Shown here: piece after piece, positions 1 through 9,442 of the stretch
Layout: the number at the start of each line of letters is the position of its first letter
How positions within the stretch are numbered: the stretch's first letter is position 1
Assembly: GCF_002197665.1 (NCBI RefSeq)
Contig: NZ_NBBJ01000003.1
Location: 124,001 to 188,000, forward strand
Direction of reading: 5' to 3'
Source: Sphingomonas mucosissima
GTDB taxonomy: Bacteria > Pseudomonadota > Alphaproteobacteria > Sphingomonadales > Sphingomonadaceae
DNA: 64,000 nt
The notes under the pieces: generated by a model
What the model was told of the DNA's origin: nothing
Seen by the model: only the letters and a program-made list of their open reading frames with translations
Database searches by the model: none
Position numbers and translations under genes: made by a program

Positions 1-29
1 ACGCTATGGTGATGCGCGGAGAGGATCAG

Positions 30-1742
30 ATGACCGACCAGCCCCCGCCGCCGAGCCTCGCCGACCTCCAGCATTGGACATGGGTGATCGGGCGTGCACA
101 GCAGATGATGCTGGAGCAAGGGCTGGCGATGATCGAGTCGCCGCCGTCGGGCGAGTCGGCGGCCAAGGATGGGCCGGCGAATAAGACCGGTGATTTCTGG
201 TCGGAAAGCCTGTCGCTCTGGCAGCAGTTCCTCGGCACCGGCACCGCGCCTGCGCCGCAAGCTGGCGGCGGGCGGATCGACAAGCGCTTCGCCGCCGCCG
301 CCTGGCACCAGAACCCGCTGTTCGCGTGGATGAGGCGATCCTACGAACTGCTTGCCGATCACCTGCTGCGCAGCGTCGACACGATGGAGGGCCTGGGCGA
401 GGAGCAGCGGGCACAGCTTCGGTTCGCCATGCGCGGCTTCGTTGATGCGATCAGCCCCGCCAACTTCCCGTTCACCAATCCCGAAGTGATCCAGCGCACG
501 CTGGAAACGCGCGGCGAAAATCTGCTGAAGGGGCTGCAGCACATGCTGGCCGACATCAGCCGCGGCCAAATGACGCACACGCCGTCGGGCGCGTTCGAGA
601 TCGGCCGCAACCTTGCCACCACGCCGGGCAAGGTGATCCACCGCACGGACCTGTTCGAACTGATCCATTACGCGCCGACCACGCCCGAGGTGCTGGCCAC
701 CCCGCTGGTGATCTTTCCGCCCTGGATCAACCGTTTCTACATCCTGGATCTGACGCCGGAGAAAAGCTTCATCCGCTGGTGCCTGGATCAGGGGATCAGC
801 GTGTTCATGGTTTCCTGGAAGTCGGCCGACGCGAGCATGAAGGATGTGGTCTGGGCCGATTACATCACGGCACAGATCGAGGCGGTGGACCTGATCCGCG
901 GCCTGCTGGACGTGCCCTCGGTTCACGCCATCGGCTATTGCGTTGCGGGCACCACGCTGGCGGCGACGCTGGCGCTGCTCGCCGCGCGCGGGGAGGCCGA
1001 CAAGGTGGCGAGCGCCACCTTCTTCACCGCCCAGGTCGATTTCCGCAGCGCCGGCGACCTGAAGAGCTTCATCAGCGACGAACAATTGCAGCTGCTCGCC
1101 GCGATCTCGCCCGAGGGGTACCTCGACGGGCGCTACATGGCCGCGACGTTCAATCTGTTGCGCGGGCGCGACTTGATCTGGAACTATGTCACCAACAATT
1201 ACCTGCTCGGCAGTGACTATGTCCCGTTCGACCTGCTGCACTGGAACGGCGACACCACCAACCTGCCGGCGCGGTGGCACCAGAGCTATTTGAGCGACCT
1301 GTACCGCGACAATCTGCTCGTTTCCCCCGGCGCGCTTTCGATCGGGGGCACGCCGCTGGATCTGGGCAAGGTCGCTACTCCCAGCTTCGTTCAGGCCGGC
1401 CGCGAGGATCATATCGCGCCCGCCGAGAGCGTTTGGGAAATTACCCGCCACTTCCGCGGGCCGGTGGAATTCGTGCTCGCAGGCTCGGGCCATATCGCTG
1501 GCGTCGTAAACCCGCCTTCGGCCGGAAAATACCAATACTGGACCAACGATGCCCCCGTCGCGTCTCTGGACGAATTCATCGCCGGGGCGCGCGAAACCAA
1601 GGGCAGCTGGTGGCCGCACTGGCTCGGCTGGCTGCGGGGCCACGGAGACACCACCGTCGCCGCGCAGGGCGCGCGTATTCCGGGACAAGGCACACGCCCT
1701 GCGCTGGAGGACGCGCCGGGCAGCTACGTGCGGGGACGCTAA
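30..1742 (+). CDS. phaC: Class I poly(3-hydroxyalkanoate) synthase
   Basis: Polymerises (R)-3-hydroxyacyl-CoA into the carbon-storage polyester on granules. The 570-residue product has the usual class I length, an N-terminal PhaC_N-type region and an alpha/beta-hydrolase core. The lipase-like box reads GYCVAG with the catalytic Cys at residue 304; Asp460 (in GREDHIAP) and His488 (in GSGHIAG) complete the triad. An in-frame ATG lies 24 nt upstream, but the ATG at 30 is chosen because GGAGAGG sits 5 nt before it. A phasin gene follows on the same strand, which fits a granule locus. The first 29 bases of the window hold no other gene. Confidence 0.96.
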   Translation: MTDQPPPPSLADLQHWTWVIGRAQQMMLEQGLAMIESPPSGESAAKDGPANKTGDFWSESLSLWQQFLGTGTAPAPQAGGGRIDKRFAAAAWHQNPLFAWMRRSYELLADHLLRSVDTMEGLGEEQRAQLRFAMRGFVDAISPANFPFTNPEVIQRTLETRGENLLKGLQHMLADISRGQMTHTPSGAFEIGRNLATTPGKVIHRTDLFELIHYAPTTPEVLATPLVIFPPWINRFYILDLTPEKSFIRWCLDQGISVFMVSWKSADASMKDVVWADYITAQIEAVDLIRGLLDVPSVHAIGYCVAGTTLAATLALLAARGEADKVASATFFTAQVDFRSAGDLKSFISDEQLQLLAAISPEGYLDGRYMAATFNLLRGRDLIWNYVTNNYLLGSDYVPFDLLHWNGDTTNLPARWHQSYLSDLYRDNLLVSPGALSIGGTPLDLGKVATPSFVQAGREDHIAPAESVWEITRHFRGPVEFVLAGSGHIAGVVNPPSAGKYQYWTNDAPVASLDEFIAGARETKGSWWPHWLGWLRGHGDTTVAAQGARIPGQGTRPALEDAPGSYVRGR

Positions 1743-1902
1743 GCGTTCATGTTGCACCGCACAATGTTATTGAACAATGACTTGGACTGTATTATTTTGC
1801 GGCGCAGCATAACGTAACAAGGCGGCCGGCATCTTCCTGCACGAGACCGCCAATTGTGAGTGTCCCGCCCTCGGGGCGCTCCGCCGCGCGAAGGAACGGA
1901 CG
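1743..1902 (+). promoter_or_regulatory. phaC-phasin intergenic region, probable phasin promoter
   Basis: The spacer before the phasin gene is more AT-rich than its surroundings between 1765 and 1800 (TTGAAC and TATTAT elements, non-ideal spacing). Two TGC/GCA-type inverted motifs (TTGCACCGCA near 1755 and TTGCGGCGCA near 1797) resemble the kind of site bound by PhaR regulators. Promoter and operator are inferred by eye only. Confidence 0.3.
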
Positions 1903-2340
1903 ATGGTTGAAGCTTTCCACACGATGACCGAACAGACGAAGACGATGTTCGCGCAGGCGAACGAGCGCGCCAAGGCGCAGATGGAGCAGGGCGCCAAGGC
2001 GTTCGAGGACATGAACGCGTTCCAGAAGGCCAACCTCGAAGCCGTGGTCGAATCCTCCAAGATCGCCGCCAAGGGCTTCGAGCAGATCGGCCAGAACGCC
2101 ACCAGCTACCTCAAGACCTCCTATGAAAGCGCAACCGGCGCGTTCCGCTCGCTGAGCAGCGTCACCTCGCCCGCCGAGCTGTTCCAGCTCCAGAGCAACT
2201 TCGTGCGCGCTTCGTTCGATGCGTTCGTTGCGGAGGCCTCGCGCTCGACCCAGACGGCGCTGAAGCTGGCCGGCGAGATCGCCCAGCCGATCTCCAACCG
2301 CGTCGCCGTCACGGTGGAAAAGGCGAAAACCGCCGCCTGA
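1903..2340 (+). CDS. phaP: Phasin family protein
   Basis: Small amphipathic protein expected to coat polyhydroxyalkanoate granules. The 145 residues are almost entirely helix-forming, rich in Ala, Glu, Gln and Lys, and lack Cys. The block SPAELFQLQ in the second half is the recognisable phasin_2 signature. It starts at an ATG preceded by a purine-rich GAAGGAACGGA. It lies 160 bp after phaC on the same strand, which supports a granule role. The symbol is by family and context; other phasins could exist elsewhere in the genome. Confidence 0.88.
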   Translation: MVEAFHTMTEQTKTMFAQANERAKAQMEQGAKAFEDMNAFQKANLEAVVESSKIAAKGFEQIGQNATSYLKTSYESATGAFRSLSSVTSPAELFQLQSNFVRASFDAFVAEASRSTQTALKLAGEIAQPISNRVAVTVEKAKTAA

Positions 2341-2363
2341 GACGTCCTCGTCTTTGAGTGACC

Positions 2364-2390
2364 CGTCACCCCGGACTTGATCCGGGGTCT
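2364..2390 (+). repeat. 27-bp asymmetric palindrome, copy 1
   Basis: Arms ACCCCGGA (2368-2375) and TCCGGGGT (2381-2388) around the loop CTTGA, with CGTC on the left and CT on the right. It pairs with an inverted copy at 2422-2448. The intergenic stretch 2341-2710 holds this pair and the pnp terminator and no gene that I can support. Confidence 0.75.
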
Positions 2391-2421
2391 CGCTTCTGTC
2401 CGCGACGGCGGAGAGGACGCT

Positions 2422-2448
2422 GGACCCCGGCTCAGGGCCGGGGTTTCG
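2422..2448 (-). repeat. 27-bp asymmetric palindrome, copy 2 (inverted)
   Basis: Arms ACCCCGG (2424-2430) and CCGGGGT (2438-2444) around a 7-nt loop. Inverted relative to copy 1, so the two form a REPIN-like unit of about 85 bp downstream of the phasin gene and downstream of pnp, a convergent gene end. Confidence 0.6.
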
Positions 2449-2650
2449 TGCATTTGGGGGCACGCCGCCTCCCCTCCCGCTCGCGCCGAGCCTCGAAGGG
2501 GTGGCGTCGTGCAGCACGGTGAACGGAGATCGTGCACCCGAATGCCGCTCGTCCCGCGCATCGTCGAGGGAGAAGCCCCGGGCGCCTCCGCCTGAGGCCC
2601 GTGCATCGGCTACACGCGACACGAATGAGCCTAGTCGTCTCCCTAAACGA

Positions 2651-2684
2651 AGAAGGGCCCCGGCATCGCTGCCAGGGCCCTTCT
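2651..2684 (-). terminator. pnp terminator
   Basis: Perfect 10-bp stem AGAAGGGCCC (2651-2660) with GGGCCCTTCT (2675-2684), 14-nt loop, just past the pnp stop codon. On the minus strand the stem is followed by a moderately T-rich tract (TCGTTT). Confidence 0.75.
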
Positions 2685-2710
2685 CATGTCACCCGAAGGC
2701 GAGCGCGCGC

Positions 2711-5077
2711 TTAGTCGCGGTCGCGGTCGTTGGTCAGGAACGCCGGGGCGAACTCGGGCGCAGGGCCGTCATCATTGCCGCCGCCGTTGCCGCCTTCCGA
2801 ACGCTCGCGGCGCGGGCCGCGATCACGGCGCGGGCCGCTGCGATCACCACCACGGTCGCCGCCGCGATCACCGCCACGGCCACCACGATCACCGCCGCCT
2901 TCGCGACGCGGACCACGGTCGCCACGGTCACCACGCGGCTCGCGCGGTTCGCGTGCCGGACGGGTGTCCTCCAGCTCGGCGCCGGTTTCCTGGTCGACGA
3001 CGCGCATCGACAGGCGAACCTTGCCGCGCGGATCGATCTCGAGGACCTTGACCTTCACTTCCTGGCCTTCGGACACGACGTCACCGGGCTTCTCGACGCG
3101 CTCGTTCTTCATCTCGGAGACGTGGACGAGACCGTCCTTGCCACCCATGAAGTTCACGAATGCACCGAAGTCAACGATGTTGACGACCTTGCCGGTGTAG
3201 ATCTTGCCGACCTCGGCCTCTTCCACGATGCCCTTGATCCAGGCGATCGCCGCCTCGATCTGGCTGTGGTCGGAAGAGCTGATCTTCACCACGCCCTCGT
3301 CGTCGATGTCGACCTTGGCGCCGGTGGTGGCGACGATCTCCCGGATCACCTTGCCGCCCGTGCCGATGATGTCGCGGATCTTGGACTTGTCGACCTGCAG
3401 CGTTTCGATGCGGGGCGCATGCGCCGACAGCTCGCCGCGGGTCTCGCCCAGCGCCTTGTTCATCTCGCCCAGGATGTGCGCACGGCCTTCCTTGGCCTGG
3501 TGCAGCGCGGCTTCGAAGATCTCCTTGGTGATGCCGGCGATCTTGATGTCCATCTGCATCGTGGTGATGCCTTCGGACGTGCCCGCCACCTTGAAGTCCA
3601 TGTCGCCCAGATGATCCTCGTCACCCAGGATGTCGGACAGGATCGCGAAATCCTTGCCTTCCAGGATCAGGCCCATGGCGATGCCCGACACCGGGCGCGT
3701 GATCGGCACGCCCGCGTCCATCAGCGCCAGCGACCCACCGCACACCGACGCCATCGACGACGAGCCGTTGGACTCGGTGATGTCGCTGGTCAGACGGATG
3801 GTGTAGGGGAAGTCTTCCTTGCTGGGCAGCACCGGGTGCAGCGCACGCCATGCCAGCTTGCCATGGCCGACTTCGCGGCGGCCCGGCGCACCGAAGCGGC
3901 CCACTTCACCGACCGAATAGGGCGGGAAGTTATAGTGCAGCATGAAATGCTGGTACGACAGACCGTTCAGGCCGTCGATCATCTGCTCCGCATCGCGGGT
4001 ACCAAGCGTCGCGGTTGCGATCGTCTGGGTCTCGCCGCGCGTGAACAGCGCCGAGCCGTGGGCGCGCGGCAGGAAGTGCGTTTCCGCTTCGATCGGGCGG
4101 ATCTGCGTGGTGGAGCGGCCGTCGATGCGCTTGCCGTCCTTCAGGATCGCCTGACGGACGATGTTCGCCTCGAGCTTCTTCACCAGCTTCAGCGTGCCGA
4201 GATACTGGGCGGGATCGCTTTCCTTCAGGTCCGCGAATGCCTCGCGGGCCTTGGCGCGGGCCTCGTTCAGCGCGTTCTGGCGCTGCTGCTTGTCGGTCAG
4301 CTTGTAGGCGGCGGCGATGTCCTTGCCGATCGCCTTGTCGAGCTTCTTGAGCGTGGCCGACTTGTCGTCGACCGGCGCCAGATCCCACGGATCCTTGGCG
4401 GCCTGCTCGGCGAGCTTCACGATCGCCTTCACGATGTCACGGCAGGCATCGTGCGCGAACAGCACGGCGCCCAGCATGATCTCTTCCGACAGCTCCTTGG
4501 CTTCGGATTCGACCATCATGACCGCGTCGTAGGTCGCGGCCACGACCAGATCGAGCTCACCCTCTTCGACCTGCTTGTCGGTCGGGTTCAGGATATACTC
4601 GCCGTCGATATAGCCGACGCGTGCGGCGCCGATCGGGCCCATGAACGGCACGCCCGAGATGGTGAGCGCGGCGGACGCGGCGATCATCGAGAGGATGTCC
4701 GGCTCGTTCTCGCCGTCATAGCTCAGCACCTGAGCGATGGCGTTGATCTCGTTGTAGAAGCCTTCGGGGAACAGCGGGCGGATCGGGCGATCGATGAGAC
4801 GCGAAACCAGCGTCTCCTTTTCGGTCGCGCCACGCTCACGCTTGAAGAAGCCACCCGGGATACGACCGGCGGCGGAGAACTTTTCCTGATAGTGGACGGT
4901 GAGCGGGAAGAAATCCTGCCCTTCCTTGACCGTCTTGGCAGCGGTGACGGCGCACAGCACCACCGTTTCGCCGAGCGTCGCGATAACCGCGCCGTCAGCC
5001 TGGCGGGCGACCTTGCCCGTTTCGAGCGTCAGGGTCTTTCCGCCCCACTCGATGCTTACCGTTTTCTTGTCGAACAT
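2711..5077 (-). CDS. pnp: Polyribonucleotide nucleotidyltransferase (PNPase)
   Basis: 3'-5' phosphorolytic exoribonuclease of mRNA turnover. The 788 residues carry two RNase PH domains (the second includes [17 protein letters not shown] near residue 430), a KH domain with [12 protein letters not shown] near 570 and an S1 domain ([18 protein letters not shown]) at about 620-690. The last roughly 80 residues are an Arg/Gly/Asp-rich tail with repeated RGGDRGG units, longer than the tail of most enterobacterial PNPases and typical of alphaproteobacterial ones. The start ATG follows GAAGGAAA. It lies 159 bp downstream of rpsO, the conserved neighbour. Confidence 0.98.
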   Translation of the reverse strand: MFDKKTVSIEWGGKTLTLETGKVARQADGAVIATLGETVVLCAVTAAKTVKEGQDFFPLTVHYQEKFSAAGRIPGGFFKRERGATEKETLVSRLIDRPIRPLFPEGFYNEINAIAQVLSYDGENEPDILSMIAASAALTISGVPFMGPIGAARVGYIDGEYILNPTDKQVEEGELDLVVAATYDAVMMVESEAKELSEEIMLGAVLFAHDACRDIVKAIVKLAEQAAKDPWDLAPVDDKSATLKKLDKAIGKDIAAAYKLTDKQQRQNALNEARAKAREAFADLKESDPAQYLGTLKLVKKLEANIVRQAILKDGKRIDGRSTTQIRPIEAETHFLPRAHGSALFTRGETQTIATATLGTRDAEQMIDGLNGLSYQHFMLHYNFPPYSVGEVGRFGAPGRREVGHGKLAWRALHPVLPSKEDFPYTIRLTSDITESNGSSSMASVCGGSLALMDAGVPITRPVSGIAMGLILEGKDFAILSDILGDEDHLGDMDFKVAGTSEGITTMQMDIKIAGITKEIFEAALHQAKEGRAHILGEMNKALGETRGELSAHAPRIETLQVDKSKIRDIIGTGGKVIREIVATTGAKVDIDDEGVVKISSSDHSQIEAAIAWIKGIVEEAEVGKIYTGKVVNIVDFGAFVNFMGGKDGLVHVSEMKNERVEKPGDVVSEGQEVKVKVLEIDPRGKVRLSMRVVDQETGAELEDTRPAREPREPRGDRGDRGPRREGGGDRGGRGGDRGGDRGGDRSGPRRDRGPRRERSEGGNGGGNDDGPAPEFAPAFLTNDRDRD

Positions 5078-5205
5078 GTCGTTTCCTTCACTCCGGCCGC
5101 CCTATGCAGCCGGGGCCTGCTTGAGCCAGTCTTGGCTCGTGCCGGTCGGGCCTTATTGCCCCTGCGGCGTTGCACGCTCGCGTCACGCGCGAGGCGTATA
5201 TGCAA

Positions 5206-5230
5206 GAAGGGCGCCGCAAGGGCGCCCTTC
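5206..5230 (-). terminator. rpsO terminator / pnp leader hairpin
   Basis: Perfect 10-bp stem GAAGGGCGCC (5206-5215) with GGCGCCCTTC (5221-5230), loop GCAAG, directly after the rpsO stop. It sits in the rpsO-pnp spacer, where enterobacteria have a terminator and an RNase III-processed leader. Whether transcription reads through to pnp cannot be told. Confidence 0.7.
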
Positions 5231-5236
5231 CCGTGA

Positions 5237-5506
5237 TTACTTGCGAAGACCGAGCTTCGCGATGAGGGCGAGGTAGCGATCCCCGTCCTTCTTGCGGAGA
5301 TAGTCGAGAAGCGAGCGACGCTTGTTGACCATCATCAGCAGGCCGCGACGCGAATGGTTGTCCTTGGCGTGGCCCTTGAAGTGCTCGGTCAGGTTGCGGA
5401 TCCGCTCGGTCAGGATCGCGACCTGGACTTCCGGCGAACCGGTGTCGCCTTCGGCGCGGGCGTGATCCTTGATGACTTCCTGGCGGCGTTCTGCGGTGAT
5501 CGTCAC
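5237..5506 (-). CDS. rpsO: 30S ribosomal protein S15
   Basis: Primary 16S rRNA-binding protein of the small subunit. The product is 89 residues when begun at the GTG at 5506, the standard S15 length, starting [14 protein letters not shown] longer ATG-started frame from 5551 would add 15 residues unlike any S15, so the GTG, preceded by GAAGGAAAA, is preferred. Conserved features include [12 protein letters not shown] and the C-terminal IAKLGLRK. Gene order truB-rpsO-pnp is the classical one. Confidence 0.97.
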   Translation of the reverse strand: MTITAERRQEVIKDHARAEGDTGSPEVQVAILTERIRNLTEHFKGHAKDNHSRRGLLMMVNKRRSLLDYLRKKDGDRYLALIAKLGLRK

Positions 5507-5525
5507 GTGTTTTCCTTCGACATCG

Positions 5526-6425
5526 TCATAAGTTGAAGCCGCGGACGACACGACCCTCGCGGGCCTGGACCTCGATCAGCGCCACCGGCACATCGTGCAG
5601 GCAGGCGAAATACTGGCCATCGTCGGCAACAATCCCGGCCAGAACGCGCCCCTGGCGGAGCGCCCCTGCCTGGTCGGGCGTGAGGGATAGAGCCGGGATG
5701 TCGTCCAGCCCCGCCCTCAACGGCAGGAGTAAGTGTTCAAGGGTGCGCGCCATAGCGGCTTCGCCCAAATTGTCCAGCGATATCGCGTGGTGAAGGCCGA
5801 ACGGACCTGCCTTCGTCCTCCTGAGATAGGTGACATGGCCGACGGTTCCAAGGGCGGCGGCGATGTCGCGGGCGAGCGAGCGGATATAGGTACCCTTGGA
5901 GACATGGGCGGTGAGCGCGATGTCCGCGACCGCATCCTCTCCCGCGCCCGCCTCATCCGCCATTGTGAGCGAAAACACCGTCACGTTGCGGGTCTTGAGC
6001 ACCACCTCTTCGCCCGCGCGCGCCAGATCATAGGCACGCTGCCCGTCCACCTTCAGCGCGGAGAAGGCGGGGGGCATCTGCTCGATCGGCCCGGTGAAAT
6101 CCGCCAGCACCGCCGCCACGTCGGCGCGCGTCGGGCGCACCTCGCTGGTCGCGATCACCTTGCCCTCTGCATCCAGCGTATCGGTCTGCTCGCCGAAGCG
6201 AACCGTGAAATCATACACCTTGTCGCTGTCGAGCATCCGCCCGGCGAGCTTCGTCGCCTCGCCGAGCGCGATCGGCAGCACGCCCGACGCCAGCGGATCG
6301 AGCGTGCCGCCATGACCCACCTTCGCCTTGCCATACCCGCCCTGGCGCAGCGCCCGCTTCACCGCGCTCACGCCCTGCGTCGATCCAAGCCCGAGCGGCT
6401 TGTCGAGGATCAACCATCCATGCAT
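5526..6425 (-). CDS. truB: tRNA pseudouridine(55) synthase TruB
   Basis: Makes pseudouridine 55 in the T-loop of tRNAs. The 299-residue protein starts [10 protein letters not shown]; the catalytic Asp is D43 in [11 protein letters not shown] frame extension of 10 residues upstream is rejected because the ATG at 6425 follows TGAGGACC. The C-terminal part is a small PUA-like region. The stop lies 19 nt before the rpsO start, and the M50 protease gene ends 10 nt upstream, so these genes are probably cotranscribed. Confidence 0.97.
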   Translation of the reverse strand: MHGWLILDKPLGLGSTQGVSAVKRALRQGGYGKAKVGHGGTLDPLASGVLPIALGEATKLAGRMLDSDKVYDFTVRFGEQTDTLDAEGKVIATSEVRPTRADVAAVLADFTGPIEQMPPAFSALKVDGQRAYDLARAGEEVVLKTRNVTVFSLTMADEAGAGEDAVADIALTAHVSKGTYIRSLARDIAAALGTVGHVTYLRRTKAGPFGLHHAISLDNLGEAAMARTLEHLLLPLRAGLDDIPALSLTPDQAGALRQGRVLAGIVADDGQYFACLHDVPVALIEVQAREGRVVRGFNL

Positions 6426-6435
6426 TGCGTGGTCC

Positions 6436-7122
6436 TCAGGCAAACAGCTGCGCAAAGGCGAGATACTGGCGGATCAGCCAGTTCGCGGGCGGGCCGACGA
6501 CCTTCGCGACGATGCTGGCGCTCGGCCAGATCATCGGCACCACCACCAGCAGCACGATGATCAGCGGGAAACCGAAGCGCGCCAGCTTCGCCCATTGCGC
6601 CGCCAGCGGGCGCGGCAGCACCCCTTCGACCACATGCCCGCCATCGAACGGCGGCAGCGGGAGGAGGTTGAAGACGGCCAGGAAGATGTTGATCAGCAGG
6701 AAGTTGACGAGGTTCGCCAGCACGAAGCCGGCCACACCCTCCGGCGGCGCCTCTATCTGACCGAACGTGACGCCGATCGCCACTGCTGCCACTGCCGCCA
6801 GCGCGAAGTTCATCCCCGGCCCGGCCAGCGCCACCGCCACCATGCCCCAGCGCGGATTGCGCAGCCGCCGGTGATCGACCGGCACCGGCTTCGCCCAGCC
6901 GAACACCGGCGCCTTGGCGAGCGCGAGGCCCAGCGGCAGGATGACGGTGCCGACCGGATCGACATGCCGCAGCGGGTTGAACGACAGCCGGTTGAGCTGC
7001 GCCGCGGTCGGATCGCCCAGCGCACGCGCCATCAGGCCGTGCGCCACCTCGTGAAACACGATCGCGATGATCAGCGGGATGATCCACACCGCCGCGGCGT
7101 AGATGGGATTGTCGGGTGTCAT
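6436..7122 (-). CDS. Site-2 protease family (M50) membrane metalloprotease
   Basis: Predicted intramembrane zinc protease. The 228 residues contain the zinc motif HEVAH (His24, Glu25, His28) inside the first hydrophobic segment and a later PPFDGGH motif, the metal-binding Asp of the family, plus four or so membrane spans. The length and lack of a PDZ domain match the minimal S2P-like group rather than RseP. The start at 7122 gives MTPDNPIYAAA; a frame extension to 7233 would run into repeat sequence and is rejected. It is 10 nt upstream of truB. The substrate is unknown. Confidence 0.9.
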   Translation of the reverse strand: MTPDNPIYAAAVWIIPLIIAIVFHEVAHGLMARALGDPTAAQLNRLSFNPLRHVDPVGTVILPLGLALAKAPVFGWAKPVPVDHRRLRNPRWGMVAVALAGPGMNFALAAVAAVAIGVTFGQIEAPPEGVAGFVLANLVNFLLINIFLAVFNLLPLPPFDGGHVVEGVLPRPLAAQWAKLARFGFPLIIVLLVVVPMIWPSASIVAKVVGPPANWLIRQYLAFAQLFA

Positions 7123-7242
7123 GATGCTCGCGAGATAGGGGGGCGGAGGGAGGAGCGCCAGCGGCCGTGATTGGCACGCCTCATCCGTTGGCCGCCCCGA
7201 GCTTGTAGAACGACGTGCCCCACACGACGGCAATGCTTGCCA

Positions 7243-7271
7243 GGTGCTTCAACCGGCTCAGCACATACGAG
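7243..7271. repeat. Degenerate copy of a second dispersed repeat (GCTTC...GGCTCAGCAC type)
   Basis: The stretch TGCTTCAACCGGCTCAGCAC resembles the dispersed element seen in many sphingomonad genomes (GCTTCGAC-AGGCTCAGCAC type). Related sequence occurs at 19017-19086 and inside imuB at 23284-23366. Recognition is from memory of the motif, not from a search. Confidence 0.4.
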
Positions 7272-7304
7272 GAGTGCGGTGCCGACCTCCAAGCCACCCA
7301 CCAC

Positions 7305-7331
7305 CGTCATGCAGGACTTGTCCCGGCATCC
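7305..7331 (+). repeat. 27-bp asymmetric palindrome, copy 3 (degenerate)
   Basis: Reads CGTCATGCAGGA, a short loop, then TCCCGGCATCC. The arms are imperfect. It pairs with the inverted copy at 7374-7400; the pair spans exactly 96 bp. Confidence 0.6.
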
Positions 7332-7373
7332 AGCGTGCCGCGCCCTTTCACGCCGCTGAGTGCGCGAGCCAGT

Positions 7374-7400
7374 GGACCCCGGCACAAGGCCGGGATGACG
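7374..7400 (-). repeat. 27-bp asymmetric palindrome, copy 4 (inverted)
   Basis: Reads GGACCCCGGC, loop ACAAG, GCCGGGATGACG, the reverse orientation of copy 3. The 42 bp between copies 3 and 4 resemble those between copies 9 and 10 near the GIY-YIG gene (shared TGAGT-CGCG core). Confidence 0.7.
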
Positions 7401-7487
7401 AGGTGCGTGCAACCCTACCCCTGTTCGTCCCGAGGCACTCGAGGGACACGCGTGCGGCAACGGCGGACGGGATGCACCTTCCCCACC

Positions 7488-7514
7488 CGTCATCCCGGAC
7501 TTGGTCCGGGATCC
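7488..7514 (+). repeat. 27-bp asymmetric palindrome, copy 5
   Basis: Perfect arms ATCCCGGA (7492-7499) and TCCGGGAT (7505-7512), loop CTTGG, flanked by CGTC and CC. No inverted partner is seen nearby. Confidence 0.7.
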
Positions 7515-7649
7515 ATCCCACCGCCCACGCTGTCGCACGCTGCTATAAGTGCATCCTGTGCGGCATCATGGTGTCCGGAACAACGAAGCGCATGGCAAGA
7601 CGCCACGCCCGACCCTTAACCCCCGCGCAGCCGACCGCTGGCTCCGCGA

Positions 7650-8240
7650 TCAGGCCGCCCCACCTCCCGAAAGCGCTGCCGCGAAATGCCGCCGGCAGAG
7701 CGCAACGTAGCGATCGTTGCCGCCGATCTCCGTCTGCGCGCCGGCCGCCACTGGCCGCCCATCGGCATCGACGCGCAGGTTCATCGTCGCCTTGCGCCCA
7801 CATTCGCACACCGACTTTATCTCGATCAGCGCGTCCGCCAGCGCCAGCAGCCGCGCTGATCCATCGAACAAAGCGCCCTGGAAATCGGTGCGCAAGCCAT
7901 AGGCCAGCACCGGGATCCCGTCCTCGTCCGCCAACCGCGCCAGCTGATCGACCTGCGCGGCGGTGAGGAACTGCGCCTCGTCCACCAGCACGCACGCCAC
8001 CGTCTCCTCGACGTGGCGATCGAGCACGCAGGCGGCGATGTTGGTGCTGGCGTCGAACATCGTCGCGGCCGCGGAAAGGCCGATGCGCGAGGTGATCGTG
8101 CCCGCGGCAAAGCGATCGTCGATCGCGGCGGTGAACAGCATCGTCGTCATGCCGCGCTCGCGGTAATTGAAATCGGCCTGCAACAGGTTGGTCGATTTCC
8201 CCGCGTTCATGCTGGCATAATAGAAATAAAGCTTGGCCAT
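7650..8240 (-). CDS. tdk: Thymidine kinase (type II)
   Basis: Phosphorylates thymidine to dTMP in the salvage pathway. The 196-residue protein begins MAKLYFYYASMNAGKST, with the P-loop at residues 11-17. The catalytic Glu is in LVDEAQFLT, and the structural zinc ligands are visible as CECGRK in the second half and CRRH near the C-terminus. Length and motif order match the tetrameric bacterial enzyme. It lies alone on the minus strand between repeat DNA and a divergent small gene. Confidence 0.96.
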   Translation of the reverse strand: MAKLYFYYASMNAGKSTNLLQADFNYRERGMTTMLFTAAIDDRFAAGTITSRIGLSAAATMFDASTNIAACVLDRHVEETVACVLVDEAQFLTAAQVDQLARLADEDGIPVLAYGLRTDFQGALFDGSARLLALADALIEIKSVCECGRKATMNLRVDADGRPVAAGAQTEIGGNDRYVALCRRHFAAALSGGGAA

Positions 8241-8346
8241 CCGCTCTTATCGGCGAACTGCGAAGCCTGCGCCAGCGCCGGATGGCCCCTTGACGGCTCC
8301 CTGCCCTCTCCGTTTACCATAAACGAGACCTTGGGGGACATCACTG

Positions 8347-8784
8347 ATGCGAATTGCGTTTCTGGCGGCCACGGCTGCCATGCTTGCGGCGCCCGCCGCT
8401 ACGGCCGAACCGCTGGCCCTCTCCCTCACTTGCCCCGGCAATGGCGACGGGCGCGAGATGGTGCGCAACATCGGCAAGAAAGAAAAGAACGATCCCACTT
8501 ATGTGTCGCGGCGCATCCCCGTCGCAGGAACGGCGCAGGTAAAGATCAATGGCGCCGAAGGACAGATCCTGTTGCCGCGCGCCTATGTCATCGATGGCGA
8601 CTGGCGCAACATCCGCAAGATGATGGTCACTGACACCGCCATCGAGGGCCGGGTGCAGATCGCGCTGATCACCAGCGCCGCGCTCAGCATCGATCGCACA
8701 TCGGGCACGCTGACTCTCACCAGCGATAGCGGCACGTTCGTGGCGCGGTGCACCGCTGCCGACGTGGCGAACCGGGCGTTCTGA
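8347..8784 (+). CDS. Hypothetical secreted protein
   Basis: Unrecognised 145-residue protein with a clear signal peptide (Ala-rich hydrophobic stretch, likely cleaved after ATA at residue 20) and therefore probably periplasmic. The mature part is beta-rich with two Cys residues, one near the start (LTCPGNGDG) and one near the end (VARCTAADV), which could form a disulfide. The start is preceded by GGGGGACAT. It stands between divergent tdk and a small membrane-protein gene. No function is assigned. Confidence 0.7.
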   Translation: MRIAFLAATAAMLAAPAATAEPLALSLTCPGNGDGREMVRNIGKKEKNDPTYVSRRIPVAGTAQVKINGAEGQILLPRAYVIDGDWRNIRKMMVTDTAIEGRVQIALITSAALSIDRTSGTLTLTSDSGTFVARCTAADVANRAF

Positions 8785-8858
8785 CGGGCAGCCTCGCCCA
8801 GCACAGGGATACGAAGCGTCGGCCGACCATTGTTCGCGTGAACTTCGGGAGACTAACG

Positions 8859-9323
8859 ATGCTGCGTTCCTATCTGATCGGACTGGCGGCCGGGCAGCGC
8901 GGCATCGTGCCGCTGGCGGCGCTGGCGGCGGCCGGCCGACGCGGTGCGCTGCCCGACGACATGCCGCTCGCGAGATTGTTCGGGAACCCGCTGATCGCCT
9001 GGGGCGCCGTAGCCCTGAGCGCAGCGGAAATGGCGGGCGACAAGCAAAAGACCGCGCCCGATCGGATTGTGCCGATCGGCCTCGCGGTGCGCAGCGTCAC
9101 CTCGGCCTATGCCGGCGCCGCGCTCGCGTCCAAGGGGCAGCGGGTCACCGGCGCCGCCGTCGCGCTGGGCACCGCGCTTGCAACGTCATGGGTCGGCTGG
9201 AAGCTGCGTTGTGCGTCGATGGAGCGCTACGGGCAGACGGCGACAGGCTTCGTCGAGGACGCAATGGTGCTGGCAACCGGCCTCGCGGCCGTCGACCCGC
9301 GCCTCACAGAGCGCACTGCCTAA
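8859..9323 (+). CDS. DUF4126-like small membrane protein
   Basis: A 154-residue protein starting MLRSYLIGLAAGQRG. It has several Ala/Gly/Leu-rich hydrophobic stretches and the motif AAEMAGDKQKTAPDRI followed by SAYAGAALAS, which I associate with the DUF4126 family of membrane proteins. The function is unknown. The frame is open further upstream, but the ATG at 8859 has GGGAGAC 5 nt before it and removes a non-hydrophobic leader that overlaps the preceding gene. Confidence 0.75.
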   Translation: MLRSYLIGLAAGQRGIVPLAALAAAGRRGALPDDMPLARLFGNPLIAWGAVALSAAEMAGDKQKTAPDRIVPIGLAVRSVTSAYAGAALASKGQRVTGAAVALGTALATSWVGWKLRCASMERYGQTATGFVEDAMVLATGLAAVDPRLTERTA

Positions 9324-9352
9324 GGAGCCCGGCGCACCGCCTGACCAGCAAC

Positions 9353-9435
9353 CGTCGTGCCGGCATCAACGGTGCCGCGTGCCGCCACATCGGCATGACA
9401 CGCAATAGTGGAGCCGGCACGCAAGCCGGCACCAC
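9353..9435. repeat. Cluster of degenerate GCCGGC palindromes
   Basis: Between the DUF4126-like gene and rbfA the sequence has several broken versions of the palindrome family: CGTCGTGCCGGC near 9353, CGGCATGACACG near 9391 and GCCGGC-ACGCAA-GCCGGC at 9412-9430. No intact 27-bp copy is present. Confidence 0.4.
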
Positions 9436-9442
9436 ATGGCGA

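Larger units (their letters stand above)
7123..7649. other. Repeat-rich intergenic region between tdk and the M50 protease gene
   Basis: A 527-bp stretch with no gene that I can support. It contains three copies of the 27-bp palindrome, a degenerate copy of a second repeat type near 7243-7271, and a short open frame without a good start. Its length and repeats suggest accumulated extragenic elements. Confidence 0.6.

Noticed and set aside
2501-5236. A 911-codon open frame antisense to pnp
   Set aside because: High GC content leaves antisense frames open; the composition is that of a reversed PNPase, with Arg/His-rich sequence and no domain. pnp on the other strand is unambiguous.
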